64,000 nt of DNA from Saprospira grandis DSM 2844 (GCF_000275825.1 NZ_JH719942.1:1193914-1257913); one strand, 5' to 3'. Shown: positions 1 through 9,011, numbered from the stretch's first letter. The notes: generated by a model not told the origin, from the sequence alone. Made by a program: numbers and translations.

Positions 1-346
1 TCGGTCCCACTACTATCTATGGCCGCAAGGGCCATTTGGCTGCTATCGCTAGGCGGCAAACTATCTAAAGCTGGGGCATCAACGAGCTTATCCGTTTCCT
101 TTTTTGGCCTCCTCTGGCCTTGGGGTCTGTACTAGGCAGTTGATCGAGGCCCTCATCGCTAGCCGCTATTGTTGTATCGCTGGCGGGCAGTTGGGCCGCA
201 GCCGCTTTGCGCGCTTTTTTTTCTGCTTGGAGGGCTTTGCGGGCCATTTTGGCCTGGGGCGTATAATAGGGATATCGGCAGGCAGATTGCCCCAAAAGGA
301 GCAAAATGACGGCAGAAAAAAGGAAACTTTTTATCAATGCTTGCAT
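1..346 (-). pseudogene. 5' fragment of lptD, second copy, frameshifted
   Basis: From the ATG at 346 the minus strand repeats the first part of lptD (start at 4228) base for base, with one difference: a T-run of six (100-105) where the intact gene has seven (3981-3987). The missing base shifts the frame, so translation ends at 65 after QKRKRISSLMPQL instead of continuing QKKETDKLVD. The fragment runs off the left edge, so its full extent is unknown. Upstream it is fused in frame to ruvA. It is either a recent duplication that has already lost its frame or an assembly artefact. Confidence 0.8.
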
Positions 347-375
347 AGCTAGTATTCTGTTCTGATCTTTTTGGG
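1..375. repeat. 375-bp direct repeat, copy 1
   Basis: It is identical to 3882-4257 apart from one T in a homopolymer. It covers the start of lptD plus about 29 bp of upstream sequence and stops at the shared bases TTTTTGGG. In copy 2 the same point is the first base of a GC-rich element; here it is the junction with ruvA. Confidence 0.95.
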
Positions 376-895
376 CCTTTATTTTATTAAAGCCCAAGGC
401 CAAAAGCGCATCCAATGCCTCCGAACGAATAGGGTTCTCCCCCACCGTTTGACCCTGAATAGAAGCCGCAATGGCCTCGCTTACCGCACCACTTTCTTTG
501 AGCAATTTGTCTTTTAACTCCAAAATGATCCGCTTCGCCGACTTTGGGCCAATGCCCTTGGCCGACTTCAATACCGCCACGTTTTCAGCAATAATTGCCC
601 CCCGAATCTCTTTGGCCGACATAGCCGACAACAAGACCCGAGCCGTGTTGGCCCCCACTCCAGATACCGAAATCAACTGCTCAAATAGTTGCAGCTCCTC
701 CGCTGTAGCAAAGCCATATAAGGCCTCTTGGTCCTCTTTTACCAAATGATGCGTGAGCAACTTGGCCTTATCTAAGGCTTGCACCGCCTGATAGGTCTGC
801 AAACTGATGTGGAGACGATATCCCACGCCACCAACATCCATAATCAATTCTGTAGGGCTCTTATATACGAGCGTACCATGCAAGTAGGCAATCAT
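65..895 (-). CDS. ruvA: Holliday junction helicase subunit RuvA, C-terminus replaced
   Basis: RuvA binds the four-way junction and recruits the RuvB motor during recombination repair. The OB-fold domain I (residues 1-63, starting MIAYLHGTL) and both helix-hairpin-helix motifs of domain II (SGVGANTA at 78-85, GIGPKSA at 114-120) are intact. Domain III, which contacts RuvB, begins normally (EALDALLALGFNK) and breaks at about residue 175. There the frame passes into the duplicated lptD leader (KDQNRILAMQALIKS) and on to a frameshifted tail. Family members are about 200 residues; this frame gives 276, of which only about 175 are RuvA. RuvB coupling is therefore probably impaired unless an intact copy lies left of the window or the junction is an assembly error. 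Confidence 0.85.
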   Translation of the reverse strand: MIAYLHGTLVYKSPTELIMDVGGVGYRLHISLQTYQAVQALDKAKLLTHHLVKEDQEALYGFATAEELQLFEQLISVSGVGANTARVLLSAMSAKEIRGAIIAENVAVLKSAKGIGPKSAKRIILELKDKLLKESGAVSEAIAASIQGQTVGENPIRSEALDALLALGFNKIKAQKDQNRILAMQALIKSFLFSAVILLLLGQSACRYPYYTPQAKMARKALQAEKKARKAAAAQLPASDTTIAASDEGLDQLPSTDPKARGGQKRKRISSLMPQL

Positions 896-1085
896 AATTT
901 CCTTTAGATAACGATAACAAAAAGCAAAACGTGGGTAACTTGACCCTTTTGTCTGCCTTTAGATGCAAAAAAGCCCTAAAATAGGGCTAATCAATCGGGT
1001 TTACAAGTCGCTAAGATACAACAGATTTTTACGAACTTGCAAATCTACCCCGCTCTCCCTGCTTTTTTCCTAACTGTTTCTTAAT

Positions 1086-1240
1086 TTTTTTTTGGGGCTG
1101 CCCCGCCCTGCAGGCGGGTCGGGCCATTGCACAGCTCGCAGGTCTGCTCGGCCCTGCGCGGGCTGCGCCCGCTTGGTCTGCCGCCTGCGGCGGCCCTGCT
1201 ACAGCCCCTCAGCCGCGGGCCTTCGGCCCTTTCTACTGTA
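1086..1240 (+). repeat. GC-rich modular repeat (GMR) locus 1
   Basis: A typical copy reads: T-tract; GGGGCTGCCCC; variable stem 1; TCGGGC; the core GCTCGCAGGTCTGCTCGG; CCCTGC; variable stem 2; GGTCTG; variable stem 3; CCCTGCT; CCCTCAGCC; variable stem 4. Stems differ in sequence between loci but stay self-complementary. This copy lies between the ruvA start and the lptD 3' end. Directly after it are two small hairpins (1236-1255 and 1265-1277). Confidence 0.9.
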
Positions 1241-1287
1241 GGTGGAAACCTACAGCAATAATGGTATTGCTTCGCAATGGTATAAAT

Positions 1288-1317
1288 AAAGGCTCAAAAC
1301 CTAGGTTTTGAGCCTTT
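1288..1317 (-). terminator. Intrinsic terminator of lptD
   Basis: A perfect 30-base palindrome (AAAGGCTCAAAACCTAGG and its complement) lies 11 bases past the lptD stop. It could act in both directions. Confidence 0.8.
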
Positions 1318-1327
1318 ATACTAACCC

Positions 1328-4228
1328 TTAGTAGTCATCAAAACGAGTTTTGTTCACCGGCAATTTAAGAAAGCCCAAGGAACCCGGACGCACCTGCACA
1401 AAGAAGTTCCAAGTCTGCTGCTCCGGCTGCCAACGCATGCCCATCTCCCAACAATGCAAGGATCGACTAAAACCAAAGTCCGGATAGGTAATCCGCTTTT
1501 TGTCAAAATCATAGCCCATTCTGTAAATCCGAATGTCCCAGTTTTTAGATAAACGAAAAGCTCCCGACATGGAAATCTCATTGGCCGTAAATTGTAAACT
1601 ATCCACCCCCTCTATATACGCTCGACTAAAGCGTAGGTTGTAGTTCAAACTCAATTGCTGAAGAATGTCAAAGGATTTGGCCTCTTCTTCTTTCTTGCTC
1701 TTCGATTTATAGGGGTCCGAAAATAATTGCTTGAGCGAGTTGGGGTTGATTTGCGTACTCAAGGCCAAAGCCCCAGAGGTGAAACGTGCCAAACGACCGT
1801 TTTTGGTCCACTCTAAGGTGTTTAAACGCCTATTGGTATTTTCATCGGCAATGTAGGGATCAAAAACCATAGAAAAAGTCGCATTGACCATCTTAAATAA
1901 GGTAGTGTTGGCGTTCAAGTTGATGGTGGACCAACGCAGACTGTCCGCCGCAAAGTTGTAGTTCCCCGATACATTCAAGTTGTTCAAGATCGGAAATTTG
2001 TTGCTCTTCTGTTTGCTGGTATCTCGACGAGAACGCTTGAGCTTTCCCTCTATCCGACTATTCAAACTATAGGTCAATAGGGCCTGCTCTCCCCCTGAGG
2101 GTACAGCATCAAAACGACGGTAGGTCGTCAGCTCATCTGGATAACGAGTGTCCGTTTGGACCTCTCCATAGTATCCCCAAAAATCACTCTGGTAGTCGGG
2201 CCGCCAACTTAAGCCAAGATTGGGACGAATGACCGCCCGCACCTTTTCTAAACGACCAATGTTATAGGTCCCCGTGGCAAAAAGCTGGGTACTCATGTTT
2301 ACCCCCGCACTAAAGTTCCGTACGGCATTAAAGCCATAGTCTCTAAATGTATTTAAGGTGCCAAAGGTAGTATCCGCATCAATATTTGAGATGATCGTCG
2401 GATCATCCTCATCATAGCTGGTGTCGGCAGAGATAACTAATGTGGGGTCAAAACTTTGCTCATTGGCGTAGAAGTACCAACTCTCCTGATAAGAAATAGT
2501 AGGCTGTACATTGATGTATTTAAATAATTTGAGCGATAAATTGACTCTTGGCGAATGCACCACCGAATATTTGGCCTCTTCCATCGCATCAGCCAAACCA
2601 TCTGCAGAAAAGAGCAAGCTGTCCGCAATCTGAAAGCTGTTGTTGGCCGTGGCCGAATAAGAAAATCCTATCCGCTCGTACCAACGCTGTTTGCCTAACT
2701 GTATCTTCCGCTGAAAGGGGTAGATTTGGTTCATGGTCAAGGTCGTTTGCGGAGCCGTAATGTTCATGGTATTGCTGCTGGTGTTCTGCGAGTGACGGGC
2801 AGCAATGGCCAAGGAGAAAGGAGTCCCCAAAAAGCGTTTGCTATAAGAAATACTCGATTGTAAGGTAGACTGCAAGGTCAAGTTGGCCGAGGGCTCGGTG
2901 TTTCTAAAGTAATCAGAGGTCCCTAAGTTTACACTGGCCGAAAAACTTTGGCTGGGGTGCGCCTTGGCATCCTGCTGATGGGTCCAGCTAATGTTAAAGT
3001 CTTTGAGCAAGCTATAATCTGGGGTGCCCGGCTCGTCCTCTACGGTCCGCGCATAGCTCATCCGAAAACCTCCAGAGGCCTTATAACGCATTTTATAGTT
3101 GGATTCTAAATTTACTCTAAAGGTCCCCCGAGTATAAAAGTCCCCCGTTAGTTTGAGGTCCATTTGGTCACTAATGACCTGATAATATCCAATTTCTCGA
3201 ATCCCCGCCCCCCAGTTTGGCGAAAAATCAATGTTTGTGCTGAGGATCAAGCCCGATTTTCGGCTGTTGGTGATCGGAAAAAAGCCAAAGGGCAAGGCCA
3301 AAGGGGTCGGACTTCCCATAATTTCTATAAAGGAAGGCCCTACCACAATCAATTTACCCGGAATCACCTTGGCCCGACTACTTCTCAGGCCAAAATGCGG
3401 ATACTTATGATCGCAGGTGGTGTAGGTGCAGCCCCCCGCATATAAAACGTCATTACTGGCCGTACTATCTCCCGATTTACTAATAAATTTAGTCGCTTTT
3501 GACAGAAAATAACCGTCGCCTTGCTCCGTGCTGGTATCAAAGACTTTCCCTTTTTTGGTCTTAAAGTTATACATGATTTTCTTGGCCTCAAACTTTTGGT
3601 TTCCATCCGAAAAGTAGGGCATTTCTCGAATCCCAGAGGGCTCGGTACTATCCGGAAAACCTCGGGCGGTAGCAATAGAAGTCAAAAAATCTACCTCAAT
3701 ATAGCCCGCCTTGAGCTGATAGCGACCATAGTTAATTTCTGCCGAGCCATAGAGATAAATCTTCTGGTTCATGAGGTCATAAATGGTCGAGTCCTTGGCA
3801 TCGTATTGCACGGGAGAATCTAGAGAATCGGGATTAAAGACAATAAGCGGCAGACTATCGGCCTGGCTCAAGGCCAAACTGTCGGTCCCACTACTATCTA
3901 TGGCCGCAAGGGCCATTTGGCTGCTATCGCTAGGCGGCAAACTATCTAAAGCTGGGGCATCAACGAGCTTATCCGTTTCCTTTTTTTGGCCTCCTCTGGC
4001 CTTGGGGTCTGTACTAGGCAGTTGATCGAGGCCCTCATCGCTAGCCGCTATTGTTGTATCGCTGGCGGGCAGTTGGGCCGCAGCCGCTTTGCGCGCTTTT
4101 TTTTCTGCTTGGAGGGCTTTGCGGGCCATTTTGGCCTGGGGCGTATAATAGGGATATCGGCAGGCAGATTGCCCCAAAAGGAGCAAAATGACGGCAGAAA
4201 AAAGGAAACTTTTTATCAATGCTTGCAT
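1328..4228 (-). CDS. lptD: LPS-assembly outer-membrane protein LptD (OstA family)
   Basis: It encodes 966 residues. LptD forms the outer-membrane barrel that inserts lipopolysaccharide delivered from the periplasm. An N-terminal signal peptide (MQALIKSFLFSAVILLLLGQ) precedes a low-complexity Ala/Asp/Ser stretch. The OstA jellyroll follows (about residues 95-215, with KIYLYGSAEINYG), then the conserved plug region (GGCTYTTCDHKYPHFGLRSS) and a long beta-rich barrel ending in an aromatic-rich tail (WNFFVQVRPG). I chose the ATG at 4228 because the 42 residues upstream are translated GC-rich repeat and would bury the signal peptide. The 5' end is duplicated at 1-375. The seven-T run at 3981-3987 is the site of the indel between copies. 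Confidence 0.88.
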   Translation of the reverse strand: MQALIKSFLFSAVILLLLGQSACRYPYYTPQAKMARKALQAEKKARKAAAAQLPASDTTIAASDEGLDQLPSTDPKARGGQKKETDKLVDAPALDSLPPSDSSQMALAAIDSSGTDSLALSQADSLPLIVFNPDSLDSPVQYDAKDSTIYDLMNQKIYLYGSAEINYGRYQLKAGYIEVDFLTSIATARGFPDSTEPSGIREMPYFSDGNQKFEAKKIMYNFKTKKGKVFDTSTEQGDGYFLSKATKFISKSGDSTASNDVLYAGGCTYTTCDHKYPHFGLRSSRAKVIPGKLIVVGPSFIEIMGSPTPLALPFGFFPITNSRKSGLILSTNIDFSPNWGAGIREIGYYQVISDQMDLKLTGDFYTRGTFRVNLESNYKMRYKASGGFRMSYARTVEDEPGTPDYSLLKDFNISWTHQQDAKAHPSQSFSASVNLGTSDYFRNTEPSANLTLQSTLQSSISYSKRFLGTPFSLAIAARHSQNTSSNTMNITAPQTTLTMNQIYPFQRKIQLGKQRWYERIGFSYSATANNSFQIADSLLFSADGLADAMEEAKYSVVHSPRVNLSLKLFKYINVQPTISYQESWYFYANEQSFDPTLVISADTSYDEDDPTIISNIDADTTFGTLNTFRDYGFNAVRNFSAGVNMSTQLFATGTYNIGRLEKVRAVIRPNLGLSWRPDYQSDFWGYYGEVQTDTRYPDELTTYRRFDAVPSGGEQALLTYSLNSRIEGKLKRSRRDTSKQKSNKFPILNNLNVSGNYNFAADSLRWSTINLNANTTLFKMVNATFSMVFDPYIADENTNRRLNTLEWTKNGRLARFTSGALALSTQINPNSLKQLFSDPYKSKSKKEEEAKSFDILQQLSLNYNLRFSRAYIEGVDSLQFTANEISMSGAFRLSKNWDIRIYRMGYDFDKKRITYPDFGFSRSLHCWEMGMRWQPEQQTWNFFVQVRPGSLGFLKLPVNKTRFDDY

Positions 4229-4257
4229 AGCTAGTATTCTGTTCTGATCTTTTTGGG
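3882..4257. repeat. Direct repeat, copy 2, at the lptD 5' end
   Basis: Partner of 1-375, with one extra T in the run at 3981-3987. The repeat ends where GMR locus 2 begins (GGGG at 4255). Confidence 0.95.
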
Positions 4258-4409
4258 GCTTGCCCGCCCTTCGGGCGGGCCGGGCTGTGTCAGGGCTCGC
4301 AGGCTTGCTCGGCCCTGCGCCAGCAAGCTGGCTGGCTCTGGCCCTTTGGGCCACCCTTATCCATCCCTAAGCCGTTTTGGCCTTCGGCCAAAGGGGCAAA
4401 GCCCCTTCA
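4255..4409 (+). repeat. GMR locus 2
   Basis: A GGGGCTTGCCC variant with stem 1 GCCCTTCGGGC and stem 2 GCCAGCAAGCTGGC. It lies directly upstream of lptD and supplies a false in-frame N-terminal extension to that gene. Confidence 0.88.
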
Positions 4410-4511
4410 TTTGGCCCTATAATTATAGACGTAAGCCAAGGCAAAGGCGTTGGCCACGCAAAAATCTTACTTTTTAGGCCAAAGCCCCAAGTTTTTGCAT
4501 AGAATGTTAGA

Positions 4512-4554
4512 AAATAAAAGCCAAACCTCTTTTTAAGAGGTTTGGCTTTTATTT
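4512..4554 (-). terminator. Intrinsic terminator of the kinase gene
   Basis: A stem of about 20 base pairs (AAATAAAAGCCAAACCTCTT and its complement) with a two- to three-base loop, 31 bases past the stop at 4586. The A/T flanks on both sides allow action in both directions. Confidence 0.85.
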
Positions 4555-4585
4555 AATGAAAAACAGGGCTGTTCCGTTTTTCATA

Positions 4586-6022
4586 TTAAAGAATACTCAG
4601 TTTCCTGATATAGGTATTAAAATTTTCTTTAGACATTTTATTATGTGAATCAGATTTCATCATCAATGTATATCGAAATGACTTACTAAAAATAACAAAG
4701 TCACCACTAAAAAACCTTCGCACTTGTCTTATATCATCTCTAGAAATATGATCATACCCTTCTCCATCTACAATGTCATTATACATTTCTATGGGAAGAT
4801 ACTCTTGAGTTGAAATTCTTTCACATAGATACTCCATATTATCATTAAAATCAGATGGTCCTAATGGTGCTAAACTATACGTTTCCAACCTAAAAAAGCT
4901 CCCGTTCAAATTTTCAGACATAGACTCAAAAGATAATTTTTTAGGTTTAACAATATCTATAACGCCTGGAAAAATTAGCTCTATACAGCCATCTTCTGAA
5001 GACTTCTTTACATCTATTAAGTTATTATGACCATCGTTTGGTTTAAATACATAATTCAATTGATCTATATTACTAATCAACTTTAAAACATTTAATATAT
5101 CTTTAAAACTACTCCATACAGCCGCATCAGGAATAGACACAGGAAATAAAACATTTTGTATATATCTCCATTGATCATCAACCCTTCCATGATAATTATT
5201 GTTCTTTTTTTTCCACAAAAGAAGCTTTTCTAAAAAAAGTTGAGCAGTTGGCCGTTTAGATGGATCATTACTTGTCGATTCTATTAGTAACTCATCTATA
5301 GGTATAGTATATTTTTTTTCACTAATATTCAATTCTTGATTCGTACTATATTGCCCTTCAAAACCTCGTTCATTTCCGCATATAACCATCCAAAAGGTCT
5401 TTGCTAAAGAATATATATCAGATTTCAAATAATCAATATTACTCTCAGGATATCTACTTATCTCAGGAGCAATGGTCCAGCGTGGTCCTATTCTATCTTT
5501 AGGTCCTGTGATGTCTTCCTTATTCGGAAAATCTACTAATCCAAAATCTATAATTACAGGTTTACCATTTACAACGATAAAATTTAATGGTTTTATATCT
5601 CTATGAGCAATAGTTCTAGCATGAAGTTGCACTATAATTTGAGTGATTTCAATAAAAACATCTATTTTTTTCTCAAAAGGATAGTTTTTAACAACCTCTA
5701 CTAGTGGCTCACCTAATGGCATGACATAAAAAGGCGGAGATTCTGAACCTACTTGAGGTAAACTAGAATCTATTATCTTAACTACACCTTTAATATCTTG
5801 ACAAGATTTAATTATTGTTACCTCATCCTGAAACCGCTGATGTGCCTGTTCTTTTTTTTTGATCAACAATTTAATGGCATATTGTTCATCATCTTTGTTT
5901 CTACAAGTCCAGACAGATCCATTTCCCCCATGACTTACTTTTTCAATCAACTCCCAATCTCCATACACATCCCCCCTATTAAATTTCCGCTTCATATTCC
6001 CATTATTAAATTTCTTTTCCAT
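4586..6022 (-). CDS. Eukaryotic-like serine/threonine protein kinase
   Basis: It encodes 478 residues. The kinase domain spans about residues 20-275 and has every catalytic motif: a glycine-rich loop (VSHGGNGSVW, 29-38), Lys51 in YAIKLL, the loop HRDIKPLN (140-147, catalytic Asp142), DFG (159-161) and APE (185-187). It should be an active kinase. There is no transmembrane segment or signal peptide, so it is probably cytoplasmic. The last 200 residues match nothing I recognise. The gene is clearly richer in A and T than its neighbours, is rich in Asn, Ile and Lys codons, stands alone with its own terminator, and sits between two GMR copies, which suggests horizontal acquisition. An alternative start is Met10. 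Substrate and role are unknown. Confidence 0.85.
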   Translation of the reverse strand: MEKKFNNGNMKRKFNRGDVYGDWELIEKVSHGGNGSVWTCRNKDDEQYAIKLLIKKKEQAHQRFQDEVTIIKSCQDIKGVVKIIDSSLPQVGSESPPFYVMPLGEPLVEVVKNYPFEKKIDVFIEITQIIVQLHARTIAHRDIKPLNFIVVNGKPVIIDFGLVDFPNKEDITGPKDRIGPRWTIAPEISRYPESNIDYLKSDIYSLAKTFWMVICGNERGFEGQYSTNQELNISEKKYTIPIDELLIESTSNDPSKRPTAQLFLEKLLLWKKKNNNYHGRVDDQWRYIQNVLFPVSIPDAAVWSSFKDILNVLKLISNIDQLNYVFKPNDGHNNLIDVKKSSEDGCIELIFPGVIDIVKPKKLSFESMSENLNGSFFRLETYSLAPLGPSDFNDNMEYLCERISTQEYLPIEMYNDIVDGEGYDHISRDDIRQVRRFFSGDFVIFSKSFRYTLMMKSDSHNKMSKENFNTYIRKLSIL

Positions 6023-6083
6023 AGCTACTTTTAATGTAAAGTAACAAATAATTGCTATAAATGAGAATAATATTATATACGTC

Positions 6084-6412
6084 TAGCAGGCGGCGAAGCC
6101 GCCGCAAAGGAGCGCAGCGACGCGGCAATAGCCAGATTTAAACGCACTCACTTTTATAGTTTGCAGCAATTTCCCGCTAGTCGGCCCTATTTTCCTCGGC
6201 CATAGCGAAGGCTATGCCCTTAAAAAATAGCTGGCCTAGCAGAAAATTCATAGCAAACGATGGCCAAAGCAGCGCGATTAAATCTGGCTGAGGGATGGAT
6301 AGTGGGGCGGCGCAGCCGCAGACCCAGCCGCCTTTGGCGGCGCAGGGCCGAGCAGACCTGCGAGCCACGACACAGCCCGACCCGGCCAAAGGCCGGGGCA
6401 GCCCCAAAAAAA
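6084..6412 (-). repeat. GMR locus 3, split by an insert
   Basis: The left part (6084-6124, GGCGGCGAAGCCGCC then GGAGCGCAGCGACGCGG) and right part (6289-6412, TGAGGGATGG to GGCAGCCCC) are contiguous in other copies, for example 43004-43026. Here about 160 bp separates them. The right end merges with the T-tract of the sucB terminator. Confidence 0.8.
6125..6288. mobile_element. Foldback insert of about 160 bp inside GMR locus 3
   Basis: The ends are near-perfect inverted repeats: GCCAGATTTAAaCGC at 6131 and the complement of GCCAGATTTAAtCGC ending at 6288. The interior is also imperfectly self-complementary around a central GCCATAGCGAAGGCTATG hairpin, so the whole piece can fold as one long stem. 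It has no coding capacity. It resembles a MITE, although I cannot define a target-site duplication. Confidence 0.5.
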
Positions 6413-6438
6413 AGACCAACCCCAAAAAGAGGTTGGTC
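6403..6438 (-). terminator. Intrinsic terminator of sucB
   Basis: On the minus strand GGACCAACC is followed by a short loop, GGTTGGTC and eight T. The T-tract runs straight into the GGGGCTGCCCC end of GMR locus 3. Confidence 0.85.
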
Positions 6439-6463
6439 CATTATGCTTTATAGGCCTATTGAT

Positions 6464-7723
6464 CTAGAGATCGAGCAACAAGCGAGTAGGATCTTCGAGT
6501 AATTCTTTAACTTTCACGAGGAAAGTTACCGAAGTGCTACCGTCGATCACGCGGTGGTCATAAGAGAGGGCCAAATACATCATGGGACGGATTTTGACCT
6601 CGCCGTCTATGGCCATGGGGCGCTGCTGGATAGTGTGCATCCCCAAAATAGCCGATTGTGGTGGGTTGATAATGGGCGTGCTCATCATTGAGCCAAAAAC
6701 GCCACCATTGGTAATGGTAAAGGTTCCGCCGCTCATTTCGTCCAGGGTCAATTTACCGCTGCGGGCCTTGCCGGCAAGCTCCTTGATTTTCCACTCCACA
6801 TCAGAGAAGCTGAGCGACTCCACATTATGAACGGGAGGCACCACTAGGCCAGTGGGCGTAGAAATGGCGATAGAGATATCGGCATAATCGTGATAAATAA
6901 GGTTTTTGCCATCTTCTGTGAGTTGAGCGTTCACATCGGGCATTTCCATAAGGACCTTAGCGCAAGCCTTGGCAAATAGCGACATAAAGCCGAGTTTGAT
7001 GCCATATTTCTTGACAAAATCCTCTTGGTAAGTTTTGCGCAACTTCATGATATTGCTCAAGTCTACCTCATTGAAGGTAGTAAGCATGGCCGTTTCATTT
7101 TTGGCATAGACCAAGCGAGAAGCGATAGTACGGCGCATGCGCGACATCTTCTCTTGGCGTTTTTCGCGGCTAAAGTTAGCGGCTCCGCTAAGGGGAGGAG
7201 CGGCCACAGTTTTAGGCGCTTCTTTTTTGGGAGCGGCCTCTTTTTTGGGTGCGGCTTGCTTGTTGGCTATTGCCTTGAGTACATCTTCTTTGATGATACG
7301 ACCATCTTTGCCGGTGGCTTGGATATCGGCGGCAGTAAGGCCATTTTCATCCATGAGTTTACGGGCAGCGGGAGAAGGATGTCCAGCCGCATAGCTATCC
7401 TCTTTGGGGGCAGCTACCTCTGTTTTTTCTTCTTGGGCGGGAGCTTTTTCCTTTACTTCTGGGCTGCTTTCGGCGCCGCCAGAAACGCTCGTATCAATTT
7501 TGGCATAAACGCCACCGATTGGAATATCATCATCCTCGGCAGCAACCCAAATAAGTTTACCTGCTTTTTCGGCAGGAGCTTCTACGGTGGCCTTATCTGA
7601 TTCAAATTCGCAGATGGCCTCATCTTGTTCTACATAGGCGCCATCTTCCTTGAGCCAGGCCGATAGCGTCACCTCTGTAACTGATTCCCCAATTACGGGT
7701 ACTTTTAGTTCAATAATACTCAT
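6464..7723 (-). CDS. sucB: 2-oxoglutarate dehydrogenase E2, dihydrolipoyl succinyltransferase
   Basis: It encodes 419 residues. It transfers the succinyl group from the E1 intermediate through lipoate to CoA in the TCA cycle. Domains in order: one lipoyl domain (1-75) with the modified Lys44 in FESDKAT; an Ala/Lys/Pro linker; the peripheral subunit-binding domain (about 113-152, [14 protein letters not shown]); a second linker; and the catalytic acetyltransferase domain (about 190-419) with the active-site motif YDHRVIDG near the end. A single lipoyl domain and the sequence [20 protein letters not shown] favour SucB over pyruvate dehydrogenase E2. The E1 gene is not adjacent in this window. 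Transcription ends at the terminator at 6403-6438. Confidence 0.92.
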   Translation of the reverse strand: MSIIELKVPVIGESVTEVTLSAWLKEDGAYVEQDEAICEFESDKATVEAPAEKAGKLIWVAAEDDDIPIGGVYAKIDTSVSGGAESSPEVKEKAPAQEEKTEVAAPKEDSYAAGHPSPAARKLMDENGLTAADIQATGKDGRIIKEDVLKAIANKQAAPKKEAAPKKEAPKTVAAPPLSGAANFSREKRQEKMSRMRRTIASRLVYAKNETAMLTTFNEVDLSNIMKLRKTYQEDFVKKYGIKLGFMSLFAKACAKVLMEMPDVNAQLTEDGKNLIYHDYADISIAISTPTGLVVPPVHNVESLSFSDVEWKIKELAGKARSGKLTLDEMSGGTFTITNGGVFGSMMSTPIINPPQSAILGMHTIQQRPMAIDGEVKIRPMMYLALSYDHRVIDGSTSVTFLVKVKELLEDPTRLLLDL

Positions 7724-7804
7724 TTCTTAAATTGAAATTATGGTGGTATATGGTTCTACTTACAATATATAAATAATTCTAGATATAGGCGACTGCCTTG
7801 GGGC

Positions 7805-8986
7805 CTAGTTTTCCTGATAGATGTAGCTATATTCATCTAATTTGAGCAGTTTTTCGCCTTGAAAAAGCTGTTTTTTCACTGGATTTTGGCGAACATTATA
7901 CTCAATGATGGTAATAGAATGGGCGCCATTTTCTCTAAACTCCGTTTCGGTATATTTCAGCAGGCGGTCGGCGGCATCATAGCTATATTGCTCTCTGTAT
8001 TGGGGGCTTCCATCAATGGCCCGTTCATAGAGTTGGAGTTTTCCGGTAGCATTATAGACCTTTTTCTCGGTCTTGATGATGTCCTTTTCTTTTTTGTCTT
8101 TATAATCGACTTTTTCGCTAGCCACGGGGCCATTATAGCTAAATTTAGAGGTCTTAAACTTCTTTTTGTAGTTATATTCTACACTTTTAATGGGCCGATT
8201 ATTTTTGTACTTGCTCACTTTTTTGTGGCGGATAGTCACTTTGCCATTACTTTGGCGCAGGCCATAACTAATTGTCGATTTCTTAATTTCGCCTGTTTTT
8301 TTGTTGTACTTATTTTTGGTTTGGTTCCAATCGCTATAGACATAGCCTGTAGACTCTAGCAAAAGGGTATCAAAAAGGTACTTACAATTCATTTCTCGGA
8401 CCTTTTCGGTGCCCAGCTCACTTTTATCCGTGGCGGTCCATTTAATAATTTGGCCGGCGGCATTGCGTTCCACCTCATCAATATGGATAAGGGGGGGCGA
8501 GTAGCTATAATCCGTACTTTTGCTATAGACCAACTGCCCTGTTTTATCGTAGCGGTTTTCGCTGGCTCGGCTTAGTTTTCCTTGGGCATCAAACTGCTGC
8601 ACCCGCTCTCTTTCGGTAGCGCTATGTTGGTGGCTTTTAAAGGTAGTTTTCTTCTTTTTGGTCTTTTTTGGGCCGCCTTCATAGGCCAAATATTCATTAT
8701 AAAACTCGCCCATATAGCTGTTGGGGCTATAGCTATAATGATAATGCAATTTGGCGGTTTTTTGGCCCTGGGGGTAGGCATAATGCCAGCGATCTTGCCG
8801 CGTCATAATCTGCTTATCATCATAAACAGACTCTCTCAAAATGCTCAGGAACTGCTCGCCTTCTTCGGTAAAGCTATAGCTATGCTGAATAATCTGGCTC
8901 ACACTATCGAGACGCATCTCGAGTTGGGCCTGAAGCAAGGGCGAAAAGGCCAAGTAACAACTAATAAAAACTAATCGGCTAAACAT
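7805..8986 (-). CDS. Secreted YD-repeat-like protein 1
   Basis: It encodes 393 residues, the last gene of a five-gene tandem family. A signal peptide (MFSRLVFISCYLAFSPLLQAQ) is followed by many short beta-hairpin units of the YD/Rhs kind (FDAQGKLSRASENRYDKTG, YNATGKLQLYERAIDG, YDAADRLLKYTET). The tail ends in aromatic and acidic residues (LDEYSYIYQEN), as in its paralogs. There is no T9SS sorting domain and no toxin tip, so it is probably periplasmic or outer-membrane associated. I chose the ATG at 8986 because the longer frame to 9124 is translated GMR locus 4. Function unknown; the Lys/Tyr-rich composition suggests it binds another polymer. Confidence 0.75.
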   Translation of the reverse strand: MFSRLVFISCYLAFSPLLQAQLEMRLDSVSQIIQHSYSFTEEGEQFLSILRESVYDDKQIMTRQDRWHYAYPQGQKTAKLHYHYSYSPNSYMGEFYNEYLAYEGGPKKTKKKKTTFKSHQHSATERERVQQFDAQGKLSRASENRYDKTGQLVYSKSTDYSYSPPLIHIDEVERNAAGQIIKWTATDKSELGTEKVREMNCKYLFDTLLLESTGYVYSDWNQTKNKYNKKTGEIKKSTISYGLRQSNGKVTIRHKKVSKYKNNRPIKSVEYNYKKKFKTSKFSYNGPVASEKVDYKDKKEKDIIKTEKKVYNATGKLQLYERAIDGSPQYREQYSYDAADRLLKYTETEFRENGAHSITIIEYNVRQNPVKKQLFQGEKLLKLDEYSYIYQEN

Positions 8987-9011
8987 TGATATAATTTTAA
9001 TGAGGATACAA

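Noticed and set aside
4229-4354. Longer LptD N-terminus
   Set aside because: The extra 42 residues are translated GMR sequence and would hide the signal peptide. The same reasoning rejects long starts at 9124 and 37369.
7025-7600. 191-codon frame antisense to sucB
   Set aside because: A shadow of the Ala/Lys linker of SucB; Phe/Gly-rich low-complexity product.
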